64,000 bases of DNA from JAZIHH01 sp036678685 (GTDB lineage: Bacteria; Bacillota; UBA4882; UBA10575). The notes below the pieces were generated by a model that was given only the letters and a program-made list of their open reading frames with translations, was not told where the DNA came from and did no database searches. The stretch is from contig JAZIHH010000034.1 in the NCBI GenBank assembly GCA_036678685.1, positions 1-64,000 on the forward strand. Reading direction: 5' to 3'. Of the stretch, positions 45,024-54,658 are shown piece by piece. The translations under genes were made by a program, and so were the position numbers. Position 1 is the first letter of the stretch. Each line of letters starts with the position of its first letter.

Positions 45024-47024
45024 TCATAGAACTTTTACCCGGTAAATATTCATTACTTCCTCTCCGTCTTCCCAAAAAAGTTCCAGCTTATACTCGCCTC
45101 GTTCCATCAACATAACGGAGATGTTGCCCAAGATCCGTGTTTTCTCATCCACCGACGGCGTTACGTTCCATTGGTCTTTCCAGACCAGCCGGTCCCGGGG
45201 ATCGGTGAAACGTGCTTTCACCCGTACCGGGGAAAGCACCGGGTCCCGCCGGTCATTGCTGAAACAAACCGGAACATTGAGCAATTCCCGCACATGGTAA
45301 AAGGGTTTTTGGAAAAGGGCAAAGACATAGACAGGACGGTAACACAGGGCTAAAGTGTCAAAGCTCTCCTTAGGCGTTCCCCCGTCTTCCACCACCGACC
45401 ACGACAGGCCGGGAACCAGATCCCGGAAGCAGTAAACCAACATGCCGCCGGTGGGATTGTATTTATGATACCGCAGGCGGTCGATGTAAAAACGCAGGAC
45501 CTCGCTTTGCTCTTGGGAAACCATTTCCCGGGGGACCTTCCGTTCATCCTCTTTTTCTCCTTTTGCCGGCGGCTTTGCCCTCTCTTGGGCCGGATCCGGC
45601 GCGCCAAACCAGGAAACAAAGCGGATCCTCCTGGCGGCCATCCCCCGCCGGTAGCGGTCAAACCGGTACAAGTCCCCTTCCTCCGGCCAAACTCCGCAGG
45701 CAAAACCGGTATCGGAAGGTGAGAAGAGGGAAGACCGGCCGGAGACGGCAATTACCGGCCGTGACGGATCAAGCTCCCTTAATCTTTTGGCCAATTTATT
45801 GGCCAAGAGGCGCAGATTATAACCGGGTTTTTCCCTTTTTCCGCCCTCAAAGCCACTGACATTAAGTATGGACCAGGCAGCAACCGCCGGATACCGTCCC
45901 AGTGTCCGGGCGAATTCCCAGATCTGTTGGAAAGCCCCGGCCCTTTGGGCCACAGGATAGGTAATGTTAAGCGGAAAATCCTGCCAGACTAAAACTCCGG
46001 CTTCCGCGGCCGCCCGGTAAAAATCCGGCACGCCGGCATGGCGGTAACACCGTACCATATTCTGATTGGCCTTTTTGATCAGGGAAAAATCCTCACAGTA
46101 CCTTTCCTTGTCTATTCTCCCCGGGTAAAGGGCGGGCGGTAAATAATTGCTTCCTTTGATAAAAAATCTTTTCCCGTTCAGATACGGAATAAAGCCCTGC
46201 ATGGCAAAGGTGCGCACGCCAAACAAATCGGCTTTTTCATCCCAGTTCACCCCGGCGCTTTGCAGGCGGAGATGGGTTTGATAGAGATTGGGTTCTCCCA
46301 AATCCCAAGTCCACCAGGGTTTGACCCCTTCCATTTCGAAACGGTACTGAAAATTGTTCATCCCCGGTTGCAGCGATATGGTAAATTTACGGCTCAGGGA
46401 CGCACCGGTGAAATTATGGGGGTTAAAACTTATGTCCAGCTCAACAACGGCCTCCCGGGAAGAAAAAACCCGGCCTTCAAGAAAGAAAAGGCCTTTGTCC
46501 CCTTGAACGGCTTCGGTCCGCAGATTCCAATGGCAAAGACAGGCCGGGCCGGAACTTACAATTCTAACCGGTTGCCAGATCCCGCCGGGGTTATAACCGG
46601 GGGGAAGTCCCGGGCCGCGGGAAAAAAAGCCCGTTAACAACGCCGGATCCCCGTGGCCGGGCGAATCGACCTCCAAAACCAAACAATTTTTTTCCCGGAG
46701 ATAAGGGGTTAGATTAAAAGAGGCGGGAACGTAATAGCCCTCCGCTCCCCCCAAGGCAAACTTATTAAGATAAACCCGGAAACGGTAAAAGACCCCTCCG
46801 GTCTCCAGACGGTAAATATAGTCTTTCTCCGGTTTAAAAGTGAAGAATTTCCGGTAGATCATCTTTCCGCAATGCTTCTGCAAGGCCGGATGCTCCTGCC
46901 AGTGGGCGGGTATTTCCTGTTTAATCCACCCCTCGGCCGGCGCTTGCTCCCCCAACCAGAGATTGCTGAATTCCGAGACAGGATGCAGTTCCCATTCGCC
47001 GTTCAGATCGGTAATCTCTATCAT
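45024..47024 (-). CDS. Glycoside hydrolase family 2 homologue without catalytic glutamates
   Basis: 666 residues with the GH2 layout: N-terminal jelly roll (~1-175, GYNPGGIWQPVRIVSSGP), Ig-like domain (~180-275, LGEPNLYQTHLRL), TIM barrel (~280-560) entered by FGVRTFAMQGFIPYLNGKRF and KGSNYLPPALYPGRID. The acid/base motif W-S-x-x-N-E reads AAWSILNVSG (Val for Glu), and the nucleophile motif S-E-F-G reads RFVSWFGAPD (Trp for Glu). Both catalytic residues are thus gone while the frame is intact, suggesting a binding or regulatory pseudo-enzyme. No signal peptide. It stands between ilvB and ispDF with no sugar genes next to it. Closest active relatives would be beta-mannosidase-like enzymes. Confidence 0.85.
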   Translation of the reverse strand: MIEITDLNGEWELHPVSEFSNLWLGEQAPAEGWIKQEIPAHWQEHPALQKHCGKMIYRKFFTFKPEKDYIYRLETGGVFYRFRVYLNKFALGGAEGYYVPASFNLTPYLREKNCLVLEVDSPGHGDPALLTGFFSRGPGLPPGYNPGGIWQPVRIVSSGPACLCHWNLRTEAVQGDKGLFFLEGRVFSSREAVVELDISFNPHNFTGASLSRKFTISLQPGMNNFQYRFEMEGVKPWWTWDLGEPNLYQTHLRLQSAGVNWDEKADLFGVRTFAMQGFIPYLNGKRFFIKGSNYLPPALYPGRIDKERYCEDFSLIKKANQNMVRCYRHAGVPDFYRAAAEAGVLVWQDFPLNITYPVAQRAGAFQQIWEFARTLGRYPAVAAWSILNVSGFEGGKREKPGYNLRLLANKLAKRLRELDPSRPVIAVSGRSSLFSPSDTGFACGVWPEEGDLYRFDRYRRGMAARRIRFVSWFGAPDPAQERAKPPAKGEKEDERKVPREMVSQEQSEVLRFYIDRLRYHKYNPTGGMLVYCFRDLVPGLSWSVVEDGGTPKESFDTLALCYRPVYVFALFQKPFYHVRELLNVPVCFSNDRRDPVLSPVRVKARFTDPRDRLVWKDQWNVTPSVDEKTRILGNISVMLMERGEYKLELFWEDGEEVMNIYRVKVL

Positions 47025-47176
47025 TATCTGTCCCCTCCTGCCGATTTAGATCGTCTCTATCTTTTTATTACTCCTCCGCCCCACACTTTCCTTTTTTTCG
47101 AAATTTAAAATCACGATCAACACCGGCTTCTATTTTTCTCAGACACCAGCCTGTTGACTGCTGACGACGGCGGCGC

Positions 47177-48376
47177 TTATGTAAAGTTTTTCACCAACAC
47201 CACTGCCTGCGCGGCTATGCCCAGGCCCCGGCCGGTAAAACCCAGTCCTTCGGTGGTGGTGGCCTTGACCCCCACCTCATTTTCTTCCAGGCCAAGCAGC
47301 GCGGCGAGGTTTTTCTTCATCTCCGCCCGGTAAGGGGCGAGTTTGGGACGCTCGGCAACGAGCGTCAGGTCCACATTGACCGGGACAAACCCCGCCTCCT
47401 TTATTTTTTTCATCGCCATCTCCAACAGGAGGCAACTGTCGATGTTACGAAAACGCGGGTCGTTGTCGGGGAAAAATTCTCCGATATCCCCCAGGCCCGC
47501 CGCGCCGAGCAGGGCGTCGATCACCGCATGAACGGCGACGTCGGCGTCGGAATGCCCGTCCAAACCGAGGGGACCGGGAATCTCCACCCCGCCCAAGACC
47601 AGCCTCCGGCCGGGTACCAGACGGTGAACGTCAAAACCCTGGCCGACCCGGTATTTGGGGCCGCTCTCTTCGCCCGCCAGGGCCCGGGCGGTGAGAAGAT
47701 CTTCGGGCGTGGTGATTTTCAGATTACGGTACGATCCGGCAACGATCTGCACCGGGTACCCGGCCTTTTCCACCAGCGAGCAGTCGTCCGTTCCTTCCCA
47801 TCCTTCTTGTTCCGCTTTTATGTATGCACCGTAAATCACCGGCCAGGAGAAAACCTGCGGGGTCTGGACCGCCCAAAGCGTACGGCGGTCCGGCGTTTCC
47901 AGGACAATCCCGTTTTCTCCTATTTTCTTTATGGTATCCTTGACCGGCACCCCGGGGGCGGCCGCTCCGGTCCGGGCGGCAGCGGCCATTACCCGCCGGA
48001 TACATTCTTTATCGACCAGAGGGCGGGCGCCGTCATGAATCAAGACCAGCCGTTCTTCCTCCGGAATAGTCCAGCCCTCCCACCCGGCTGCCGCCTGTAA
48101 GCCGGCCAAGACGGAATCCTGTCTTTTTTCCCCGCCAAGGACCGGGAGCAGCAGACGGCCGGGAAATTTCTCCGCAAGCAAAGACATAACTTCGTCCTTG
48201 ACGGTGGGCGAAAGAACGAGAAAAAAGGCTTTGATTTCCGGAAGAGCCAAGGCTTTTAAGGTCAACAACAACACCGGTTCTCCCCCGATTTCGTGCAAAA
48301 GCTTGGGCCGGTCCGAAAGCATGCGCCGCCCGGCCCCGGCGGCCGCCACCACCGCCACCGTCTGTTTTTGGTTCAT
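47177..48376 (-). CDS. ispDF: Bifunctional IspD/IspF of the MEP isoprenoid pathway
   Basis: 399 residues in two enzymes. IspD (~1-235): CTP-binding AAAGAGRRMLSDRPKLLH, HDGARPLVDKECI, QTPQVFSW, GTDDCSLVE. IspF (~240-399): metal site GQGFDVHRLVPGRRL and HSDADVAVHAVIDALLGAAG, C-terminal KATTTEGLGFTGRGLGIAAQ. Makes CDP-ME from MEP and later the 2,4-cyclodiphosphate. ATG 48376 preferred (GGGTGAAG upstream); the frame is open further but not conserved. Fusion is known in proteobacteria and some Bacillota; separate adjacent genes are more usual here. Confidence 0.95.
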   Translation of the reverse strand: MNQKQTVAVVAAAGAGRRMLSDRPKLLHEIGGEPVLLLTLKALALPEIKAFFLVLSPTVKDEVMSLLAEKFPGRLLLPVLGGEKRQDSVLAGLQAAAGWEGWTIPEEERLVLIHDGARPLVDKECIRRVMAAAARTGAAAPGVPVKDTIKKIGENGIVLETPDRRTLWAVQTPQVFSWPVIYGAYIKAEQEGWEGTDDCSLVEKAGYPVQIVAGSYRNLKITTPEDLLTARALAGEESGPKYRVGQGFDVHRLVPGRRLVLGGVEIPGPLGLDGHSDADVAVHAVIDALLGAAGLGDIGEFFPDNDPRFRNIDSCLLLEMAMKKIKEAGFVPVNVDLTLVAERPKLAPYRAEMKKNLAALLGLEENEVGVKATTTEGLGFTGRGLGIAAQAVVLVKNFT

Positions 48377-48459
48377 CTTCTTCACCCGCCTGTGAGACCA
48401 CGTTTGTCTCATTATATACCATACAAGCGGGAAAACCAAGTCCCGGCGGGAAGGGGAAA

Positions 48460-48489
48460 ATAAAAAAAAAAGTGGTGTTGCCACCACTT
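48460..48489 (-). terminator. Terminator of the PIN-TRAM gene
   Basis: AAGTGGTG, loop, CACCACTT (48470-48489) followed on the minus strand by ten T. Confidence 0.88.
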
Positions 48490-48516
48490 TTGCTTTTCTC
48501 CTTTTCCTCCCTGGTC

Positions 48517-49594
48517 CTAGGAGATGGAACCTGTCTTGACCATCAATTGTTCTTTCGGTTTGGCAAAAATCATCCGTCCGGCTGCAGTCTGCAAAACACT
48601 GGTGACGACAACCGGAATTTCTTCCCCTATGTACCGCCGGCCGCCATCCACCACGATCATGGTCCCGTCCTCCAGATAGGCTATGCCCTGCCCGTGCTCC
48701 TTCCCGTCTTTAAGGACGTGGACAAAGATTTCTTCGCCCGGCAGGGCAATCGGTTTGATGGCATTGGCCAATTCGTTGATGTTCAATACCCGCACGCCGT
48801 AAAGTTCCGCCACTTTGTTGAGGTTATAATCATTGGTCAAGACCCGGGCTTCCAGTAACTTGGCCAGGCGCACGATTTTAATGTCCACATCCGACAGTTC
48901 GTCGAAATCCTGGTCATAGATGCGAATCGAAATATCCGGGTCCTTTTGCATTTTGTTTAAAATATCAAGCCCCCGCCGGCCCCGGTTTCTTTTTAAAGAA
49001 TCGGACGAGTCGGCAATTCTCTGCAGTTCGGCAAGGACAAAGCCGGGAACAATCAGATTGCCTTCCAAAAAACCGGTCCGGCAGATATCGGCGATTCTTC
49101 CATCAATGATGGCGCTGGTATCAAGAAGCTTATATGAGAGTTGGTTGCCGCTCCCTTTGCCACGGCCTCCTCCCGCCGGCTTGGCCTTGAACCCGAAAAA
49201 AGAGAATAATTCTTCCCGTTTTACCCAGGCAATCCTGGTGGTCGTCCCGGTGGTTAAAAGTACCACCAGTAAGGAGGTCAAGACGCCGGACAACCCCGGC
49301 AACCTCGTCACCGGCAGGGAAAAAATGAGCAAACCCGCGATCAGCAGGCCAAAAAGAAGTCCTAAAGCCCCGGTCATCAGTTCCGGGATCGTGGCTTTCT
49401 GAAATTTCTCTTCCCAGCGGGGCCAAAAGCTACCGAAAACAAGGCGGCCTAAAAAAAAAACTCGCCAGTGTGCCCAGGAAAATAAGGCCGAGACGGAACG
49501 GCAGGTAGATTCCGGGCAAGAACGATGAAACCGCGTAAAAACTGAAAACGCCTCCGGAAAAACTTGTTAGCAGGATTAAAAACTTTAAAAACAT
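48517..49594 (-). CDS. PIN/TRAM-domain membrane protein (YacL type), frameshifted
   Basis: The main frame (from ATG 49377) has two membrane helices, a PIN nuclease domain (LLDTSAIIDGRIADICRTGF, LTNDYNLNKVAELYGVRVLN) and a C-terminal TRAM domain (VHVLKDGKEHGQGIAYLEDG). The family normally starts with more helices; these are found upstream from ATG 49594 (AAGGGAGG before it) as MFLKFLILLTSFSGGVF and FRLGLIFLGTLASF, in another frame. Removing one T from a run of ten (49451-49460) joins both into ~358 residues. It is followed by ispDF and preceded by carD, the standard order. A role in RNA or stress metabolism is suspected. Confidence 0.9.
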
Positions 49595-49671
49595 GCTTTT
49601 TTCTCAAACCTCCCTTCGTACTTTTTATAATTTATCCAAAATTCATATTTTTATCCCCCGGCGGCGGGAAT

Positions 49672-49694
49672 AAAAAAACCGGCGTCCCGCCGGT
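49672..49694 (-). terminator. carD terminator
   Basis: ACCGGCG-GGA-CGCCGGT on the minus strand followed by a T run, directly after the carD stop. Confidence 0.8.
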
Positions 49695-49695
49695 G

Positions 49696-50172
49696 TTAAT
49701 TCAAGCACCCTTCGACCATTGCTTCCACCTGATCTTCGGTGACATTCTGGGCCAACACCAACTCACTAAGCAGAATTTGCCTGGCGTTTTCCAACATTTT
49801 TCTTTCCCCGGTGGAAAGCCCTTTTTCCCGGTCGCGCAGCGAGAGGTTTCTTACCACCTCGGCTACTTCATAGATGCTGCCTGACTTAATCTTCTCCATA
49901 TTGGCACGGTAACGACGGTTCCAGTTGGAAGACATCGCTGAACTCTCGCTCTTTAAGATATCCAAAACCTTCGTTACCTCTTCTTTCCCAATTACTTCCC
50001 GTACTCCCACCATCTCGACGTTGGAGACAGGGACCATGATCTTCATTTCCCCCATAAACAGTTTAATCACATAGTACTTTTCTGTGGTCCCTCCCACGTC
50101 TTTCTCTTCTATGGCCTCAATTACCCCCGCCCCGTGCATCGGGTAAACAACACGATCGCCAACATTGAACAT
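49696..50172 (-). CDS. CarD-family transcription regulator
   Basis: 158 residues. N-terminal RNA-polymerase-interacting Tudor domain (FNVGDRVVYPMHGAGVIEAI, KYYVIKLFMGEMKIMVPVSN) and helical DNA-binding C-terminus (SSNWNRRYRANMEKIKSGSI, EVAEVVRNLSLRDREKGLST). CarD proteins stabilise open promoter complexes, notably at rRNA promoters. ATG 50172 with GGAGG upstream and a strong promoter ~35 bases before it. Confidence 0.92.
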   Translation of the reverse strand: MFNVGDRVVYPMHGAGVIEAIEEKDVGGTTEKYYVIKLFMGEMKIMVPVSNVEMVGVREVIGKEEVTKVLDILKSESSAMSSNWNRRYRANMEKIKSGSIYEVAEVVRNLSLRDREKGLSTGERKMLENARQILLSELVLAQNVTEDQVEAMVEGCLN

Positions 50173-50204
50173 TCCCGGTTACCTCCATCAGACTTACTTA
50201 ACCT

Positions 50205-50233
50205 ATTATACCATGGAGGTTTAAATAAGTCAA
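50205..50233 (-). promoter_or_regulatory. carD promoter
   Basis: TTGACT (50228-50233) and TATAAT (50205-50210), spacer 17. The rest of the gap up to 50405 shows no gene. Confidence 0.8.
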
Positions 50234-50405
50234 GAATATTAAAGTTTAACAAATTTCCACTGAAAAGTCAATAGGTTTTTAAAGTTTTTTTAGCAAGGGT
50301 AAATTGTGAGCTTAATTGTTTTACATTTATTACTAATCATTCTATATTTAAGCAATCGATAAATTTCGTCCTGTGGACCGGTAAAACCGGTATCAATGAA
50401 TTGAC

Positions 50406-50437
50406 AAAGGACCCGAAGAAAGATCCCCGGGTCCTTT
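50406..50437 (-). terminator. Hairpin after the lipoprotein subtilase gene
   Basis: AAAGGACCCG (50406-50415) pairs with CGGGTCCTTT (50428-50437). The flanking T tract is weak; probably the end of the subtilase transcript. Confidence 0.55.
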
Positions 50438-50506
50438 TACTGGCCTGTTCCCCAGTTCTTCCCGGCTACCTTTGGCGGTTTTGACAGCAGTCATAATGGG
50501 TAATAT

Positions 50507-52492
50507 TTAATTTGGGTTCTCTTTTAAGTCTATAATTTCTATATCATCCAAGTACCAGCCGTCATATGTGTCCCGGTAATCTGTCATAAGACGGAAACGG
50601 ATCCGGAGGTTTCCTTCATCTTTGTATCTATAAAGGCTGTGTCTTTCTTGATGCCATTGGTAATTTTCCGGTTCCGTCCCGGTATATTCGGCCAGGACAA
50701 TCCAGGAAATCCCGTTGTCAATAGATATTTCAACATATCCACGATCATAATAATTTTCAATTTCATACTTATGCCAAAAAACCAGATGGGGGTTTTCACT
50801 GCCGGCCAGATTAAAGGGGATTGAGACAAGCGGGTAATTCCAATTATTACCATACTTGCCGCCGGGACTATCGGTCCAGGCGTGAACGGGACTCTTATAA
50901 GATTCTGTTGTTTTATCCCAGGGTCCGTCGCAAAAAAACAGCGGATCGTCACTTTCCGCGTCTTCAAAAAAACCCACATATGAAATCGGGTCCGGAGGAA
51001 GTGGGATATCTATGGGTATGGTAACCTCTGTAGTACTCCCTCTAGTGACTGAAGCGGTGACCCGATTCGCAAACCCGCTCTTTTCGGCATGAACCGTATA
51101 GGAGCCCTCCGGCCTGGCGGGTAAAAACGCCTTACCGTTTTCATCGGTGAGCATGGACAAGTTCATTTCTTTAACTAAAATCTTGGCGTAACTCAGGGAC
51201 TCACCGCTATTGCCGTCTACAACTTTAACGACCAAAGTACCAAACTGATTGGGTTGTGGTTCCGCCAAAGCCGACTCCAGGTCAAGGATTCCCCATCCGG
51301 TTTGCCGGTTCCAGCCGGAGGAGCCGGAAGGTTGCCGGGCTGTCTGTTGGAGTTGGGAGTGGATGGCATTAAGGTCAAACTCCGGCCACCGGGACTTTAT
51401 TAGCGCCACCGCACCGCTGACAAAGGGGGTGGCCATGGAGGTCCCATCATAATAGGCGTAACTGTTGCCCGAGATGGTGGAATAGATCGTCCGGCCCGGC
51501 GCGGCCAGGAAAAGGTGGTCGCCTTCCGTGGAAAACTTGGCTTTTACATCATTTCCCGTGATGGCCCCCACGGAAATCACCCCCGGGTAGGCCGCAGGAT
51601 AATGACTGTTGTTGAGTTTTGAGTCATTACCCGCCGCAGCCACCACCACCACGTCATTTTTAAGGGCATATTCCACGGCATCATGTAAAAACCGGCTGTA
51701 CATCCACCCCCCCAGGCTCATGTTAATAACATGGGCGCCGTTTTCCACCGCCCAAAATATCCCTTCCGCAATTTGGGAATATGTGCTTTCTCCCCAATCG
51801 TTCAACACTTTGACCGGCATCAGCCTGCAATGCCAGGCCACTCCGGCTATGCCGGTTTTATTGTCGGTCTGGGCCGCTGCGATCCCCGCCACGTGCGTAC
51901 CGTGGCCGTTGTAATCGTCCGCCCTGCCGTAATCAACAGCATTATAACCGTCAACCACTTTTTCCGCCAGCTCGGGATGGTCATGGTCAATTCCCGTATC
52001 CAAAATTGCGATGGTTATCTCAGGTGAACCGGTGGTATAAGCCCAGCCGGCGGCAGCGTTAATGCTCTTTAAACCCCACTGTTGATCGGCAAAATCAGGA
52101 TCATTGGGGATGACGGGCTCATTACAGGCTTGAGCTATATAATCGAACTCGGCCAGAAACACCTGATCCTGAGCAAGCAGGCTCTTGACGGCAGAATCCG
52201 GGGTAAAACGGGTATCGTAGCTGATCAGGTACCAGTCTGTTTCCCCGTAATACCGTTCCTCCCTGCCGCCCACCACCCGGAAAACTTCATCCGGATCACT
52301 GCCGGGTTTCAACTTGACCAGTAACCGGCCGGAAACAAAGTCATTGGCCTTACCGCCGATAAGTCCTTCCGGCGTGATCCGTCCCGCCGGGAAAACGCCT
52401 TCTGGATCTTTCTCTCTCCGGGTACTGGAGAGGCACCCGCTCAGCACAAGAGAGAGAACCAGGAGTCCGGTAAGGAATATTCTTAATTTCAT
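50507..52492 (-). CDS. Lipoprotein subtilisin-like protease with C-terminal accessory domains
   Basis: 661 residues. Lipoprotein signal peptide ends in VLSGC (Cys20). A propeptide (~50-130, RLLVKLKPGSDPDEVFRVVG) precedes the S8 domain with Asp in AILDTGIDHDHPEL, His in DYNGHGTHVAGIAAAQ, Asn in VAAAGNDSKLNNSHYPAAYP and Ser in YDGTSMATPFVSGAVALIKS. After ~415 come a carboxypeptidase-regulatory-like domain (GTLVVKVVDGNSGESLSYAK) and a MAM/immune-inhibitor-A-like jelly roll (GYVEISIDNGISWIVLAEYT, YDGWYLDDIEI). ATG 52492 with GGGGGTAG. Probably a cell-surface protease. The remnant gene just upstream has the same kind of accessory domains. Confidence 0.92.
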   Translation of the reverse strand: MKLRIFLTGLLVLSLVLSGCLSSTRREKDPEGVFPAGRITPEGLIGGKANDFVSGRLLVKLKPGSDPDEVFRVVGGREERYYGETDWYLISYDTRFTPDSAVKSLLAQDQVFLAEFDYIAQACNEPVIPNDPDFADQQWGLKSINAAAGWAYTTGSPEITIAILDTGIDHDHPELAEKVVDGYNAVDYGRADDYNGHGTHVAGIAAAQTDNKTGIAGVAWHCRLMPVKVLNDWGESTYSQIAEGIFWAVENGAHVINMSLGGWMYSRFLHDAVEYALKNDVVVVAAAGNDSKLNNSHYPAAYPGVISVGAITGNDVKAKFSTEGDHLFLAAPGRTIYSTISGNSYAYYDGTSMATPFVSGAVALIKSRWPEFDLNAIHSQLQQTARQPSGSSGWNRQTGWGILDLESALAEPQPNQFGTLVVKVVDGNSGESLSYAKILVKEMNLSMLTDENGKAFLPARPEGSYTVHAEKSGFANRVTASVTRGSTTEVTIPIDIPLPPDPISYVGFFEDAESDDPLFFCDGPWDKTTESYKSPVHAWTDSPGGKYGNNWNYPLVSIPFNLAGSENPHLVFWHKYEIENYYDRGYVEISIDNGISWIVLAEYTGTEPENYQWHQERHSLYRYKDEGNLRIRFRLMTDYRDTYDGWYLDDIEIIDLKENPN

Positions 52493-52539
52493 CCTTTACT
52501 ACCCCCTGTTTTTGATAAAATTTGCTCTTTAAACGTATC

Positions 52540-54202
52540 CTACTCTCCGGTTGTAAACGCAAAAGCGCCGTTGTAAGAACCTGGTGAATTCCATCTTCTT
52601 CCGGCGCTAAGAGCTGAGGAGTATACAACATAGTCACCAAATTCAAACCCATCGTCATAAATCTTAATCGCTCCGGCATTTGTTACATCCCACTGATAAC
52701 GCCGATTGTTTCGTAAAGGAAACAAATAACAGTCTTCACGCCCACCCCAGTCTTCCAGATTATAGGTAACAGATTTCAAGTTTGCATCCCCTATAACCCA
52801 GGTCCAGGCCTCTTGATAAGGTTCGTCGCCCAGGCTCACTAGATATAATTCATAATAATACATATCAGCTTCCAACCCGTTGTGATCCCAGCACAGGGTC
52901 GGGTTGAGGGAAACGCCTTCGGCATTATGCACGGGGGCCGTCAGGTTGACCTCAAACCGGCCCAAAGGTATCACCCACTGAGTCTGTCCGCTTCCTTCCA
53001 CCCCGGAGGCGCTGTAAGGAACTACTTTGTAATACGAAGGTTCACCCGGGCTTACTTCGGGAGTGGTATCATATATACGATACCACTCATAACCATCATA
53101 ATCATAATAATAAGGGTAAGCAGTTCCCAACCGGCGCCAGGGCCCGTTCGGTGAGGATGACCGGTAGACATTAAATCCCTTAAAATCAGGGTTGCCTAAA
53201 AATCCGTTCTTCCATTCAAGCCGGACAAAACAGGCGGAGTTTTTTTCCGCAGCCATAATAGAAAAGTCCTTTGACAGGCGGGAAAGGGGGTTTTTATGGA
53301 TAAAATCCCCGTCTAGACTGCACCCAAATTTGTTTAAAGAGTCAAGTTGTAGTTCATCACCTTGTGTTATTGCATAAGCGTGAATTTTTTCGGTCATAAC
53401 CAAAGCAGAACCGGCGGTCTCATCGTTCTCAATGACCACCGGTATATGGGTGATTACGCAGTTGTTGTTTACGTCATATGCCACGATGTGGATAAAGGAC
53501 TCCCCGTCGGGATAAACGTAAGTGTCCAAGGTCACGCTGTATGGTTCGTACTCTATAATATAGTAGTAAGGAAACTCTGTACCGATCCCTATAAGCACTG
53601 TCCTCAGGTTGTATTCTCCGGCCAAATCAACGCCAATATTATGATCACCGGAAATTGTATCGCCGGGGGAAACGCCGTTCACAACTAAAACCGGCGGATT
53701 TGTACCACTTAAATCCCCACGGTCTTTCATGATGATGTCGGCGATAACAATCCCGTCCGCAGGCGCATGGATCCCTTGAAATCTGCTGCCGGCCAACCCT
53801 TCTTTGGCGGCGACAAGGTCCACGTTGCCCCCGAACCGGCAGAGGAAGGAAGTATTGCCCATTTTCATCGGTTACGGTGCTATCCAACTCTCTTCCGTCT
53901 TGAAGGAGGGTAATTGTCGCACCGGTAACCGCCGGTCCCGCGCGCCCCAAAGTTACTGTGCCGGTTACTATACCTGTGCCTGCCGACTCAGCAACAAATA
54001 CTGCCGTCACCGTCTTGTTCGCATTCATGGTGACGGTCGCCGGGTTGTCGTCACCCTTCAAATCGCCTCCCCAGCATAAAAATTTCCACCCCTCCGCCGC
54101 CTCCGCCAACAAAGTTACTTTCGTTCCTTTTTTATATGTCGGGCCGGCGGGTGTTCTCACCACCTTACCGCTTTCCGGCGGGTTGACCTTTATCGTTAAA
54201 TG
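52540..54202 (-). pseudogene. Secreted-protein remnant: InlB B-repeat and carboxypeptidase-like domains, 5'-truncated and frameshifted
   Basis: Two overlapping minus-strand frames form one protein. The first (~54202-53830) encodes a divergent B-repeat (HLTIKVNPPESGKVV, WGGDLKGDDNPATVTMNANK) and a carboxypeptidase-regulatory-like domain (VTGATITLLQDGRELDSTVT). Removing one base from a five-base run (53828-53832) joins it to the 442-codon frame with Fn3-like segments (KGFNVYRSSSPNGPWRRLG) ending at 52540. Protein-like sequence extends upstream to ~54202 with no start codon, RBS or signal peptide, and ends exactly at the RBS of the divergent gene, so the N-terminal part has been lost. It may once have been exported with the neighbouring subtilase. 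Confidence 0.65.
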
Positions 54203-54213
54203 GAGGGATTTTA

Positions 54214-54605
54214 GTGGGGATAAATCTGGATGATTTTCAGAGGACGGTCGATGAGTTACTGATCAGGCACAGGAGCATCCTTGATACCCTTTCCAAATTG
54301 CAGGAAGCAAACGCCAAAATCAACCGGGCGGTCGCCAAATCCGTTACCCGTTGCGGGTGTTTGCGCATCTCCGCCCGCCGGCAGGAGATTCCCCCGGAGA
54401 CCGATTTTCTCTCCTGGAAAAACTATACAGAAACCCACCTCGACGGCGAATTGTGTGAACGTTGCCGGGAGGTTCTCGAATCGGAATTGGGCGAAAGCCT
54501 TTTTATCTGGCTGCCCTTTGTTCACTGCTCAATCTGGAACTGGGCGACATCATGGAAAAAGAAAACCAGCGCCTGACAACGCTGGGGCTTTTTAATTTGA
54601 CATAA
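54214..54605 (+). CDS. Small Cys-containing protein (DUF1573-like) next to disA, frameshifted
   Basis: GTG 54214 with GGAGGGA upstream. The first frame gives a helical start (DDFQRTVDELLIRHRSILDT) and paired cysteines in TRCGCLRISA and LDGELCERCREVLESELGES. Adding one T to the five-base run at 54500-54504 leads into FYLAALCSLLNLELGDIMEK and TLGLFNLT before the stop at 54605, giving ~131 residues. Short proteins of this pattern are found beside disA/radA in several clostridia and are annotated DUF1573-like; function unknown. A terminator follows at once. Confidence 0.7.
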
Positions 54606-54635
54606 GGGATTGGCCCGGCCAATCCCTCTTTTTTT
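54606..54635 (+). terminator. Terminator of the DUF1573-like gene
   Basis: GGGATTGGCC (54606-54615) pairs with GGCCAATCCC (54617-54626) followed by CTTTTTTTT on the plus strand. Confidence 0.85.
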
Positions 54636-54658
54636 CTCCTTCTTTGTTCTTGACAATT

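Noticed and set aside
52540..53868. An independent 442-residue protein starting MKMGNTSF
   Set aside because: No RBS and no signal peptide; it continues the upstream B-repeat/carboxypeptidase-like frame after a one-base indel.
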